This document shows, one piece after another, positions 18,286 through 26,273 of a DNA stretch of 64,000 nt (position 1 is the stretch's first letter; the number at the start of each line of letters is the position of its first letter). The stretch is from Bacillus mesophilus (GTDB taxonomy: Bacteria; Bacillota; Bacilli; Bacillales; SA4). A program made the translations under genes and the position numbers. The stretch is from contig NZ_JAAIWM010000004.1 of assembly GCF_011008845.1 (NCBI RefSeq), positions 1-64,000 of the forward strand. The letters run 5' to 3'. Under the pieces are notes generated by a model. The model saw only the letters and a list, made by a program, of their open reading frames with translations. It searched no databases and was not told the origin of the DNA.

Positions 18286-18323
18286 TAAAAAAATATGCAT
18301 CCGATTATTCGGATGCATATTTT
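18286..18323. terminator. Terminator that overlaps the 3' end of a small gene
   Basis: A 15-bp stem (18290-18304 with 18309-18323) around TTAT. On the minus strand one arm encodes the last codons of the 70-residue protein and the stop codon lies in the loop; a U-tract follows. Confidence 0.85.
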
Positions 18324-18517
18324 AATACTCCATGTATGGATAGAGAGTAGTCTCTTTGTAATGTTTCTCTTAGTTTGATTCTTCCTTCATCTACTAATTC
18401 TTGAACTAGCTCTTCAATTTTCTTTTGTTCAGCTTTGGAGATCGTTGGAATTTCCACTGTAAACATATTGCTACGACTTGCATTTCGCATGTCCTTTAGT
18501 AATTCAACTTTATTCAT
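18305..18517 (-). CDS. Small conserved-type protein of unknown function
   Basis: A 70-residue charged protein, mostly helical by composition (KAEQKKIEELVQELVDEGRI), with no signal or membrane segment. I do not recognise the family. The minus-strand ATG at 18517 has AAAGGGG about 7 bases upstream. Its stop codon sits in the loop of the terminator, an economical arrangement that supports a real gene. Confidence 0.65.
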   Translation of the reverse strand: MNKVELLKDMRNASRSNMFTVEIPTISKAEQKKIEELVQELVDEGRIKLRETLQRDYSLSIHGVLKYASE

Positions 18518-18686
18518 TGAGTCAGCCCCTTTATTAACTATTTCGACATAGGGGAGGTGGTTTCCTCTAAAATCAAGGATAAATATAATTAATATTATTT
18601 TCTACGTAGGTTCGGATAATGGGAAAATGGCAACCCAATAAATTGGCTTGCCAAAATTTATATTAAGAGTATAGAAGATAAACTAA

Positions 18687-19136
18687 TTATCCGCGTCTTC
18701 CGCCTCTACCGCCACGTTTTGTTTCGGTACTGCGCTTAAGAGTAGATAAGTTTTCTTCGCTAGTTTTTAGGAAGCGAGACATTTTATCTTCAAAGCTTTC
18801 CTTTGGTTTAAAGTTTCCTTTAGAACGTGAATCTCTAGATGGACCACCATCTCTACTTTGACGAGGTGGACGTTGAGAATAGGAAGAAGGTTTTCCTTCT
18901 GGTCGATCAATTGCCTTCTTAATTGATAGAGCAATTTTCCCGTCCTTCTCACTAATAACCTTTACTTCAACTTGGTCACCTACAGTTAGGTGATCATTAA
19001 CGTCTTTTACATAGCTATCAGCAACCTCACTAATATGTACAAGACCTGTAGAGCCTCCTGGTAATTCAACGAATGCTCCAAAATTAGTTATACCTGTTAC
19101 TTTACCTTGAACTTTGCTCCCGATTTCGATTGACAA
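18687..19136 (-). CDS. yabR: S1-domain RNA-binding protein YabR
   Basis: A 149-residue protein with one S1 domain at about residues 5-73 (GSKVQGKVTGITNFGAFVEL, TGLVHISEVAD), then a basic, low-complexity linker rich in Arg/Ser/Pro and a C-terminal Gly-Arg tail ending RGGRGGRRG. This layout matches B. subtilis YabR, with a longer linker. The S1 domain binds single-stranded RNA; YabR is probably ribosome or RNase associated, but this is not shown. The start is TTG 19136 after AAGGGGGAA. In B. subtilis yabR follows divIC; here it stands alone. Confidence 0.88.
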   Translation of the reverse strand: MSIEIGSKVQGKVTGITNFGAFVELPGGSTGLVHISEVADSYVKDVNDHLTVGDQVEVKVISEKDGKIALSIKKAIDRPEGKPSSYSQRPPRQSRDGGPSRDSRSKGNFKPKESFEDKMSRFLKTSEENLSTLKRSTETKRGGRGGRRG

Positions 19137-19511
19137 AAAATTTCCCCCTTAATACTGTTGAGTCTTTATTATAACAAATTTCTCTTATAATAGCTAATAG
19201 TGTGTATAGCTTAGTTTATTAAAAAAGGAAAATTTTATTTATGAACTGTTCAAACATTATTTGAAAATAGTTTCATACATTGTTTTCCAATTAAAACTAA
19301 AATTATTTTTAAACATAAGTGTTGTTAACATGTAAGGAGAAGAGTATATTGTTATATAATTGGTAATTTTCTAAAAATTAATAAATGGAGTGATGTCTAT
19401 AAGGTTATGGTTGCGAATATCTAATAAACAATAATTCAATCAACAGGTTGCATTACATAACATTGAGATGTTCTAGTAAGGTTACTAAAATCCCTAAAGA
19501 GGTGTTCGTAT
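19137..19511. other. Intergenic region with no recognised gene
   Basis: About 375 AT-rich bases between divergent genes yabR and the M20 peptidase-like gene. It must hold both promoters, but I see no convincing -35/-10 pair, RNA gene or repeat. Confidence 0.5.
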
Positions 19512-20912
19512 ATGAATAATGTTTTGCTAATGGAAGACGTTCTAAGATATATCGATGAAAACTGGGATCAACATTTAAAGAGATATCAAAAATATGTATC
19601 ACAACCTAGTATTAGCGGTGATGGAACAGGAATGGAAGAAATGGTAGAACTACTTGAGGCAGACCTAAAGGATTTAGGCTGTCAGAGAGTATTCTCTAAA
19701 GAGACAGATGGATTTCCTGTTATATTTGGCCATTTGGATGAAGGGAAGGAAAAAACGCTTTTGTTATACGGAATGTATGATGTTCAGCCTGTAGTCGGTG
19801 AGCACTGGATGGTAGAGCCTTTTTCAGGTAGTGTTGTAGATTTACCTGATTTCGGTGATTCAATTGTAAGTAGAGGAATCGCAAATCAAAAAGGACCCTT
19901 GGCTGGATTTATGAACGCAGTAGCCGCGATAAAAAAAGTAAAAGGTAGTCTACCTGTAAATCTTATGTTCTGTCTTGAAGGAGAAGAGGAACTGGGTAGT
20001 GTTAATCTTCCGAAAGTGCTACATGAACTAAAAGAAGAATTTTCAAAATGTGATGCAGTATTTTTCCCTCATTTTTCTCAGGACGCAGATGGTAAAATTG
20101 AACTCTTTATGGGAACTAAGGGAATCATTCATATAGAGCTAAATGTAAGAGGTGGGGATTGGGGAGCACCGGTTAGTCGTGGTATTCATGGATCAAATGC
20201 TGTATGGATGGAAAACCCAGCGTGGCATCTTGTTCATGCACTTGCTTCTTTAAAAGACCGTGATGAAAAAGTATTATTAGAAGGGTTTTATGATGACGTA
20301 GCTGGTCCTTGGCCAGGAGATGAAGCAACACTAGATAAATTAATGGAAACCTTTGATGAAAAATCAATACTAAAGCAGGATGATGTGAAAAAGTTTAAAT
20401 TCTCACTAACTGGAAAAGAGCTAGTAAAGAGATACTTTTATTCCCCAGAGCTAAATATAAACGGGATTGTGAGTGGGCACCATGGTGAAGGAACAAAAAC
20501 CTTATTACCTCACGAGGCAAAAGCGAAGCTAGACATTCGTTTAGTACCAAACATGTCTCCTGAAAAAGTAATGGAATCAGTAAAAAATCATTTTTTGAAA
20601 CACGGATTTGAACACATTGAAGTTGAAATGGTAAATGCATATAACTGGGCAAGAACATCTGCAGATGAACCAGCCATGAAAGCACTCACACAGAGTTTTA
20701 AAGATCTCGGCTTCGATTATGAGCCATGGATCTCATTAGCAGGTTCTGCACCATTCTCACTATTTCAATCACAACTAGGATTACCATTTGCTTTTGGGGG
20801 TCTTGGTCACGGAGCAAGACAGCATAGTCCAAATGAATATGCTACTGTTGAGGGTATGAGAAATTTAGAAAAGTCTTGTGTGTTGTTTTTAGAGCATTAT
20901 TCTAAATACTAA
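19512..20912 (+). CDS. M20-family peptidase-like protein with altered metal ligands
   Basis: A 466-residue protein with the two-domain fold of M20 dipeptidases. The catalytic base region LEGEEELGS (Glu158-160) and the late His in GHGARQHSPNE are present. The first metal motif, normally HxD, reads GMYDVQP with Met88 in place of His, and the bridging-Asp motif, normally DDKGP, reads ANQKGP with Asn125. The protein may bind metals differently or belong to a divergent subfamily. GAGGTG lies before ATG 19512. It is a single gene. Confidence 0.8.
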   Translation: MNNVLLMEDVLRYIDENWDQHLKRYQKYVSQPSISGDGTGMEEMVELLEADLKDLGCQRVFSKETDGFPVIFGHLDEGKEKTLLLYGMYDVQPVVGEHWMVEPFSGSVVDLPDFGDSIVSRGIANQKGPLAGFMNAVAAIKKVKGSLPVNLMFCLEGEEELGSVNLPKVLHELKEEFSKCDAVFFPHFSQDADGKIELFMGTKGIIHIELNVRGGDWGAPVSRGIHGSNAVWMENPAWHLVHALASLKDRDEKVLLEGFYDDVAGPWPGDEATLDKLMETFDEKSILKQDDVKKFKFSLTGKELVKRYFYSPELNINGIVSGHHGEGTKTLLPHEAKAKLDIRLVPNMSPEKVMESVKNHFLKHGFEHIEVEMVNAYNWARTSADEPAMKALTQSFKDLGFDYEPWISLAGSAPFSLFQSQLGLPFAFGGLGHGARQHSPNEYATVEGMRNLEKSCVLFLEHYSKY

Positions 20913-21021
20913 GATATGTAGCATATAGAGAAATTTCTCTATATGCTTTCTATATGATTACAACTAGTTTTTTTATTTAGGTTCCTTTTAGTCACACCTA
21001 GACCTATAGAATAAACCACTA

Positions 21022-21035
21022 ATCCTACGTAGGAT
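21022..21035. promoter_or_regulatory. Perfect 14-bp palindrome before a GNAT gene
   Basis: ATCCTACGTAGGAT lies about 20 bases before the start codon, next to the ribosome binding site. Such a site could bind a dimeric repressor; no regulator gene is adjacent. Confidence 0.35.
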
Positions 21036-21055
21036 AAAATAGAAAAGGAGAATGT

Positions 21056-21607
21056 ATGAATTTATCATTTAATGTAATTGAGGATGACGAACTAGGATAT
21101 TGCAAAGAGCTTTGTAATGAATTAATGGTCTTTCAAAAGTCAAAAGCATTGATACAGCCAGAGCTTTTTGACGGTATGAACTTTGAAACAAGGTTGCTCC
21201 CTTCTGTGAAAAAAGCAAAGCAGAACTATGTTGTAGTTGTTAAAGATGGTTACATTCCAGTAGCTTATGTATATACAAACATTTCACCAAAGGAAACCTA
21301 CTCGAATGAGTTTGCGACTTTTTTTGACCTTTCCTCTGTTAGTAGAAATGATGTCGGTTGCTTATCACAATTTTACATAAAAGAAGAATATAGGCAATTT
21401 GGAATTGGGTCAAAATTATTCGATATGTCTATGAAATGGTTAAACCAATATAAAGAGGTAGATGATTATTTTATTTTTGTTTCAAACGGAAATAATGATG
21501 CTCTAGAATTTTACAAGAGAAAAGGGTTTACAATCAGTCATCAAATTTTAGATGGATTTATCACGGTTTTACGGAGTAACCGTTCTAATTTCCTAAAAGA
21601 GGGTTAA
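21056..21607 (+). CDS. GNAT-family N-acetyltransferase
   Basis: A 183-residue acetyltransferase. The core is LSQFYIKEEYRQFGIGSKLFDMS (near residue 102), where the RQFGIGS stretch is the acetyl-CoA loop, followed by FVSNGNNDALEFYKRKGF, the classical GNAT C-terminal motif. Acceptor unknown. AAAAGGAG precedes ATG 21056. Confidence 0.85.
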   Translation: MNLSFNVIEDDELGYCKELCNELMVFQKSKALIQPELFDGMNFETRLLPSVKKAKQNYVVVVKDGYIPVAYVYTNISPKETYSNEFATFFDLSSVSRNDVGCLSQFYIKEEYRQFGIGSKLFDMSMKWLNQYKEVDDYFIFVSNGNNDALEFYKRKGFTISHQILDGFITVLRSNRSNFLKEG

Positions 21608-21739
21608 GTCAACAGAAGGAAGTTTACTTCTTATATTTCGATTTACGAAATTTTCTTCGAAAAAAGAAAGGATTTTGTCTATATTTGTTTAATAATAGAT
21701 ATATAGGGATTTTATCAATAGATTAAAGGAGACTATTAT

Positions 21740-23434
21740 ATGCAGTTTAATGATTATCAATACAACAGACCTAACCTAGAAGAAGTAGAAGCAAGCTTTA
21801 ATCAGCTGATTGAGAAATTTCAGAATGCTGAATCCTTTGACATTCAAGATGAAGTAATGACAGAAATTAATGAATTGCGCTCAGAGTTTGATTCAATGAG
21901 CACACTCGTTCAAATTCGTCATACGATTAACACGACGGATGAGTTTTATAAAACTGAAAAAGACTTTTTCAATGAAGTCGGTCCTTCATATAAAGGATTA
22001 ATCACAAACTATTATAAAGTACTGACAGAATCCAAGTTCAGACCACAGTTAGAAGAAAAATGGGGAAAGCAATTATTTTTACTAGCTGATAGTGAGTTAA
22101 AAACCTTCTCACCTGATGTATTAACAGACCTACAAGAAGAAAACAAACTTACAAGTGACTATGTAAGCTTACTAGCAGCTGCTAAAATTCAGTTTGATGG
22201 AGAAGAGAAAAATCTTTCGCAGTTAGTTCCCTATCAACAGTCACCAGACCGAAACATCCGTAAAGAATCAAATGAAGCTAAATACAACTTTTTTGTTGAG
22301 AATTCAGAACAATTAGATGAGCTATTTGATCAGTTAGTTAAGGTCCGAACTAGAATTGCCAAGAAGCTTGGATTCTCTTCTTTTACTGAACTAGCATATG
22401 CGCGTTTACGTCGTACTGATTATAATGCCGAAATGGTTGCTAAATTCCGTGATCAAGTAAAAGAATATATTGTACCATTAGCAACAAAACTAAAGAAAAA
22501 ACAGCAAGAACGTATTGGTGTTGATACATTTAAATACTACGATAACAGCTTTAGCTTTAAAACAGGAAACCCTGATCCAAAAGGCGATGCAGAATGGATT
22601 GTTGATCAAGCAAAGAAAATGTATGAAGAGATGTCTCCTGAGACAAATGATTTTTATACATATATGGTTGAAAACAATTTGATGGATTTACTTAGTAAAA
22701 CAGGAAAAGCTGGTGGAGGCTATTGTACCTATATTCCTAAGTATAAATCACCGTATATCTTCGCAAACTTTAACGGCACAAATGGAGATGTACGTGTGTT
22801 AAAACACGAAGTAGGTCATGCATTCCAAGTGTTTGAAAGTCGTGGTTTTAAGGTACCTGAATATGGATTCCCAACGCTAGAAGCATGTGAAATTCACTCA
22901 ATGAGTATGGAATTTTTCTCTTGGCCATGGATGGAGTTATTCTTCAAGGAAGATACAGATAAGTATAAATTCTCTCATTTAAGTGAAGCTGTACTATTTA
23001 TTCCTTATGGAGTTGCAGTAGATGAATTCCAACATTATGTTTATGCAAATCCAGAAGCTACTCCACAAGAACGTAAGAAAACTTGGAGAGAAATTGAGAA
23101 GAAATATTTGCCACATCTCAATTATGAAGGAAACGATTTCTTAGAAAACGGAGGATTCTGGCAGCAACAGGGTCATATCTACCGAGTTCCGTTTTATTAT
23201 ATTGACTACACATTAGCTCAAATCTGTGCACTTCAGTTCTGGAAGCGAAATCAAGACAATCCAGAAGCAGCATGGGCTGATTATCTCCATTTATGTAAAC
23301 AGGGTGGAAGTAAATCGTTTACAGGTCTTGTAGAAGATGCCAACCTTATCTCTCCATTTGAAGATGGATGTGTAAAATCTGTCATTGAAGAAATTGAAGT
23401 TTACTTAAATTTTATAAATGATCAAGCATTATAG
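21740..23434 (+). CDS. M3-family oligoendopeptidase (PepF-like)
   Basis: A 564-residue zinc peptidase of the thimet/PepF type that cuts short peptides in the cytoplasm. The zinc motif is HEVGH at residues 356-360 in LKHEVGHAFQVF, and the third ligand Glu is in ACEIHSMSMEFF about 25 residues later. GYCTY and the Tyr-rich segment YRVPFYYIDYTLAQI are typical of the M3 C-terminal region. Shorter than classical PepF (about 600). AAAGGAG precedes ATG 21740. A second, unrelated-looking HEXXH oligopeptidase lies at 37721. Confidence 0.92.
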   Translation: MQFNDYQYNRPNLEEVEASFNQLIEKFQNAESFDIQDEVMTEINELRSEFDSMSTLVQIRHTINTTDEFYKTEKDFFNEVGPSYKGLITNYYKVLTESKFRPQLEEKWGKQLFLLADSELKTFSPDVLTDLQEENKLTSDYVSLLAAAKIQFDGEEKNLSQLVPYQQSPDRNIRKESNEAKYNFFVENSEQLDELFDQLVKVRTRIAKKLGFSSFTELAYARLRRTDYNAEMVAKFRDQVKEYIVPLATKLKKKQQERIGVDTFKYYDNSFSFKTGNPDPKGDAEWIVDQAKKMYEEMSPETNDFYTYMVENNLMDLLSKTGKAGGGYCTYIPKYKSPYIFANFNGTNGDVRVLKHEVGHAFQVFESRGFKVPEYGFPTLEACEIHSMSMEFFSWPWMELFFKEDTDKYKFSHLSEAVLFIPYGVAVDEFQHYVYANPEATPQERKKTWREIEKKYLPHLNYEGNDFLENGGFWQQQGHIYRVPFYYIDYTLAQICALQFWKRNQDNPEAAWADYLHLCKQGGSKSFTGLVEDANLISPFEDGCVKSVIEEIEVYLNFINDQAL

Positions 23435-23439
23435 TATGT

Positions 23440-23490
23440 AAATAAATCCTTCTATTGGTTGCACTTCTGGCCAATAGAGGGTTTATTTTG
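23440..23490 (+). terminator. Terminator of the M3 peptidase gene
   Basis: TCTATTGG (23451-23458) pairs with CCAATAGA (23471-23478), and outer AAATAAATCC pairs with GGGTTTATTTT. Confidence 0.7.
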
Positions 23491-23638
23491 TATTTGACTA
23501 AGAAAAAAAGAAATGGTTAACATGGATACTATAATTTTTTAATAGTTATTTATCATGACCAGATACGGCTGAAAAAGAAGTACATGTATTAGGTGGTATA
23601 ATATAGAAGATAAGACTCGAGAGGCTTAGGGTGAGGAA

Positions 23639-24460
23639 ATGGAATTCTTATTAACAATCATAAATGCCATGGTAATCAGCTTGGTAGAGTTAGTCTATCT
23701 CTTTGGAGTTATGATTGCTGTTGGATTTATCATTGGTTTTATAGAACGCTATATTCATACATACCTGGTCTTAACTTTTGGGAGGCGCGGAATCCTTTTA
23801 ACTGCTTGGATTGGAACACCAATACATGAACTTGGACACCTCCTACAATGCTTTATTTGGGGACATCGCGTCATCAGAGTGAAACTATTACTAAGCAACA
23901 ATACAAATGGAGTATTAGGATACGTAGAGCATCAATACAACCGAAATAGTATCTATCAGCAGGTTGGTAATTTTTTCATCGGAGTAGGACCAATAATTAG
24001 TGGGATTACTACTCTAATAGTAGGAATGTATTTGCTAGTTCCACAATCCTTTTATTCTTTAACTACATTGATTTATCAAGATGGTTCCTTCAAACTTGGA
24101 GGGGTAGAAGAGACATTCGGTGTTATCTTAGCCTTAATAAGTGGACTATTTTCACTAGAGAATGTAGTCAATCCGTTTTTCTGGATTTATGTTTTGCTTG
24201 GCATTTGTATCAGTTCTCACATTGCTTTAAGCAAACAAGATATGAAGGGCTCTGCAAGAGGATTACTAGCTATTTATGTTGTACTTCTTCTACTAAAACT
24301 AGTGACCATCTTACTAGGATTCGATAGTCATATACTTGTGTTAAAATTAGCTCAATACAATACATATGTATTGGCTTATTCCACTATTGGCGTTCTATTT
24401 GCACTTCTAGCACTATTAATAAGTTTTATACTATATAAAGTTAAACATATGATCATATGA
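23639..24460 (+). CDS. Polytopic membrane protein with an HExxH motif
   Basis: A 273-residue protein with about six membrane helices. A zinc-protease motif HELGH is at residues 63-67 at the end of a membrane segment (TAWIGTPIHELGHLLQC), which is where site-2-type (M50) proteases carry it. The partner Asp of M50 enzymes is not obvious; SKQDMKGSARG near residue 200 is a candidate. It may be an intramembrane protease, or a fold relative. It lies 13 bases before a 2-hydroxyacid dehydrogenase gene, so the two are probably cotranscribed. Confidence 0.7.
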   Translation: MEFLLTIINAMVISLVELVYLFGVMIAVGFIIGFIERYIHTYLVLTFGRRGILLTAWIGTPIHELGHLLQCFIWGHRVIRVKLLLSNNTNGVLGYVEHQYNRNSIYQQVGNFFIGVGPIISGITTLIVGMYLLVPQSFYSLTTLIYQDGSFKLGGVEETFGVILALISGLFSLENVVNPFFWIYVLLGICISSHIALSKQDMKGSARGLLAIYVVLLLLKLVTILLGFDSHILVLKLAQYNTYVLAYSTIGVLFALLALLISFILYKVKHMII

Positions 24461-24473
24461 AAAGGAGCACGAT

Positions 24474-25406
24474 ATGGAAATCAAAAATATCTTGGTAGCA
24501 GGAAACTACTATGAAGAGTTTAAATTGCACTTGATAGATCATCAATCTAAAGAATTTCGGTTTATATCACCAGCTAATATAACAGCAGCCGACTTACAAT
24601 GGGCAGATACTTACGTAGGATCGAGACCTTGTATGAATTTCAACCTAAGCCATCTTAAATGGGTCCATTCCTTTAATGCGGGTGTAAATAATTATTTAGA
24701 ACTGAATGGATGGATAGAAAATAATGTGCTACTAACTCGTACTGTTTGCTCCTTTGGAGAGAAGATAAGTGAATATTGCCTAAGTTATATACTAAGAGAT
24801 CTTCAAAAACATCAGGAATTTGAACGAAAACAACATCAGAAGCAATGGAAGCCCGAAACACCAAAAATGATAAAAGACCACACATTTGTCATATTGGGTA
24901 CAGGTGAAATTGGGCAGAAGGTAGCAAAGATGTTTAATAGTTTCGGTGCAACCGTTTATGGTGTTTCTCGTAGTGGTCAGCACAAGGACTATTTTTCAGA
25001 AGTAGTGGATCATACTTCTTCTAATTCTGTCGTCTCCCGAGCTGACTGGATTATTAGTACATTACCACTAACACAAGATACTTATAAGATATTTAATCAT
25101 CAATTTTTCGCTAGTATGAATCAGTCTGTGTTCATTAACGTTGGTAGAGGAGCAACAGTTGATGAGCTTGCACTCATCAAAGCCCTTGATAGTGGAAGAA
25201 TTCGTTATGCGGTGTTAGATGTATTATCACAAGAGCCCCTCCCAGAAGATTCAGTTCTATGGGAAAGAAAAGATGTTCTGATTACTCCTCATATCTCAGC
25301 GGTAACGGATATTAATGAAGCAGTAGAGTGTTTTTTTGAAACGTTACATAAGATTGAAAACAATGGGATCTTACATAATATGGTTGATGTAATGAAGGGG
25401 TATTAG
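24474..25406 (+). CDS. D-2-hydroxyacid dehydrogenase family protein
   Basis: A 310-residue NAD(P)-dependent oxidoreductase that interconverts a 2-keto acid and a D-2-hydroxy acid. The dinucleotide motif is GTGEIGQKVA near residue 142. The catalytic Arg is in FINVGRGATVDE, the Glu in SQEPLPEDS and the His in LITPHISA. The N-terminal substrate domain is divergent, so substrate is unknown. AAAAGGAG precedes ATG 24474. It shares a transcript with the membrane HExxH gene and ends at a strong terminator. Confidence 0.9.
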   Translation: MEIKNILVAGNYYEEFKLHLIDHQSKEFRFISPANITAADLQWADTYVGSRPCMNFNLSHLKWVHSFNAGVNNYLELNGWIENNVLLTRTVCSFGEKISEYCLSYILRDLQKHQEFERKQHQKQWKPETPKMIKDHTFVILGTGEIGQKVAKMFNSFGATVYGVSRSGQHKDYFSEVVDHTSSNSVVSRADWIISTLPLTQDTYKIFNHQFFASMNQSVFINVGRGATVDELALIKALDSGRIRYAVLDVLSQEPLPEDSVLWERKDVLITPHISAVTDINEAVECFFETLHKIENNGILHNMVDVMKGY

Positions 25407-25450
25407 CAAGTTTATGTGAATTGAACTGAGGTTGAGTAGTTAAAAGAATC

Positions 25451-25490
25451 AAGAAAAAAAGTAACCGGAATGATCTGGGTTACTTTTTTT
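25451..25490. terminator. Bidirectional terminator
   Basis: AAAAAAAGTAACC (25454-25466) pairs perfectly with GGTTACTTTTTTT (25478-25490). Confidence 0.9.
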
Positions 25491-25534
25491 CATATAGTCC
25501 TTATAAACTAGATAAGTATATAAATAATTATTAT

Positions 25535-25762
25535 TTAACGCTTTTTCTTCTTAGAATCATCTGCTAATTGCTTGTTTTTGATGAGCTGATCTAATTCCAT
25601 TTCAATATGAATTTTGACTTCATCGACTTTAGTTATACTAGTTACAGTCCCTTTACGACCTTTAATAGTTAACACATCTCCTACAGCGGGGACGTTATTA
25701 CGCGCTTGATTTAATAAGAGATTTTTGTTTTCAAAGAAATGAACATTAAACATATTCTTCAC
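25535..25762 (-). CDS. Small basic protein with an SH3/KOW-like core, function unknown
   Basis: A 75-residue protein. The middle, VGDVLTIKGRKGTVTSI (about residues 27-43), resembles the beta-turn core of KOW or SH3-like small domains, and the tail is Lys-rich (DDSKKKKR). No signal or membrane segment. The minus-strand ATG at 25762 has TAGGTGAAG upstream. A nucleic-acid role is only a guess from the fold hint. Confidence 0.6.
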   Translation of the reverse strand: MKNMFNVHFFENKNLLLNQARNNVPAVGDVLTIKGRKGTVTSITKVDEVKIHIEMELDQLIKNKQLADDSKKKKR

Positions 25763-25932
25763 CTATTTCATATAATTTGGTTACAAAATGGTTGTATTGT
25801 AACTTGATATAAAATATTTAAGAGAAATGTGTTTTAGACCTGAGCGTATATAAAAATTTTTTTGAGTAGTAGGATAGTGTTAACAATTAATCATGATCTA
25901 TCTATTAATATAGTAGGGGTGAACAATAGTGA

Positions 25933-25961
25933 TTGACCCAAGTGTATTAGGATGGTAAAAT
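25933..25961 (+). promoter_or_regulatory. Sigma-A promoter of the leader/APH unit
   Basis: TTGACC (25933-25938), 17-base spacer, TAAAAT (25956-25961). It would start transcription near 25968, just before the leader ORF. Confidence 0.7.
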
Positions 25962-25990
25962 ATTCCTAACTAGTAGAAAGGGGTGAGAGA

Positions 25991-26068
25991 ATGCGTTTTA
26001 ATAACTTAATGAAAATAACCTTGAGAATTAATGCATTGTCTCTTACTCATACGGATTTTGATTATTAG
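25991..26068 (+). CDS. Candidate 25-residue leader peptide
   Basis: A short ORF encoding MRFNNLMKITLRINALSLTH then TDFDY. It has an excellent ribosome binding site (AAAGGGGTGAGAG) directly before ATG 25991 and a sigma-A promoter 30 bases upstream. It is followed by two terminators and then an APH-type kinase gene. This order (promoter, short ORF, terminator, resistance-type gene) is the layout of ribosome-stalling attenuators. No experiment supports translation. Confidence 0.5.
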   Translation: MRFNNLMKITLRINALSLTHTDFDY

Positions 26069-26088
26069 CAATATAAAACAACTCCATG

Positions 26089-26120
26089 CTTATGAAAAGG
26101 GCAATGCCCGTAAGTTTTTT
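26089..26120 (+). terminator. Attenuator-type terminator 1
   Basis: CTTATG (26089-26094) pairs with CGTAAG (26109-26114), with an inner GGC/GCC stem, followed by six T. TCATA in the leader ORF (26047-26051) can instead pair with TATGA (26091-26095). Confidence 0.6.
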
Positions 26121-26124
26121 ATAG

Positions 26125-26161
26125 AAACCACAGGGTTATTTATTAATTCTGTGGTTTTTTT
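26125..26161 (+). terminator. Attenuator-type terminator 2
   Basis: AAACCACAG (26125-26133) pairs with CTGTGGTTT (26149-26157), followed by a T-run. It lies about 110 bases before the APH-type gene. Confidence 0.75.
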
Positions 26162-26273
26162 GTGATTAATTTACAATCTACACTTTTAATTTTCTTGGAA
26201 TTCTTCATTATTACTTGAGTATTTAAGCATGGTTTTACCACGCGAAAGTAAATAAAGATGGGGCGGGATTTAT

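Noticed and set aside
25922-25957. Nine-codon ORF (GTG 25929) with AGGGGTG upstream
   Set aside because: It overlaps the -35/-10 of the leader promoter and would not be on that transcript.
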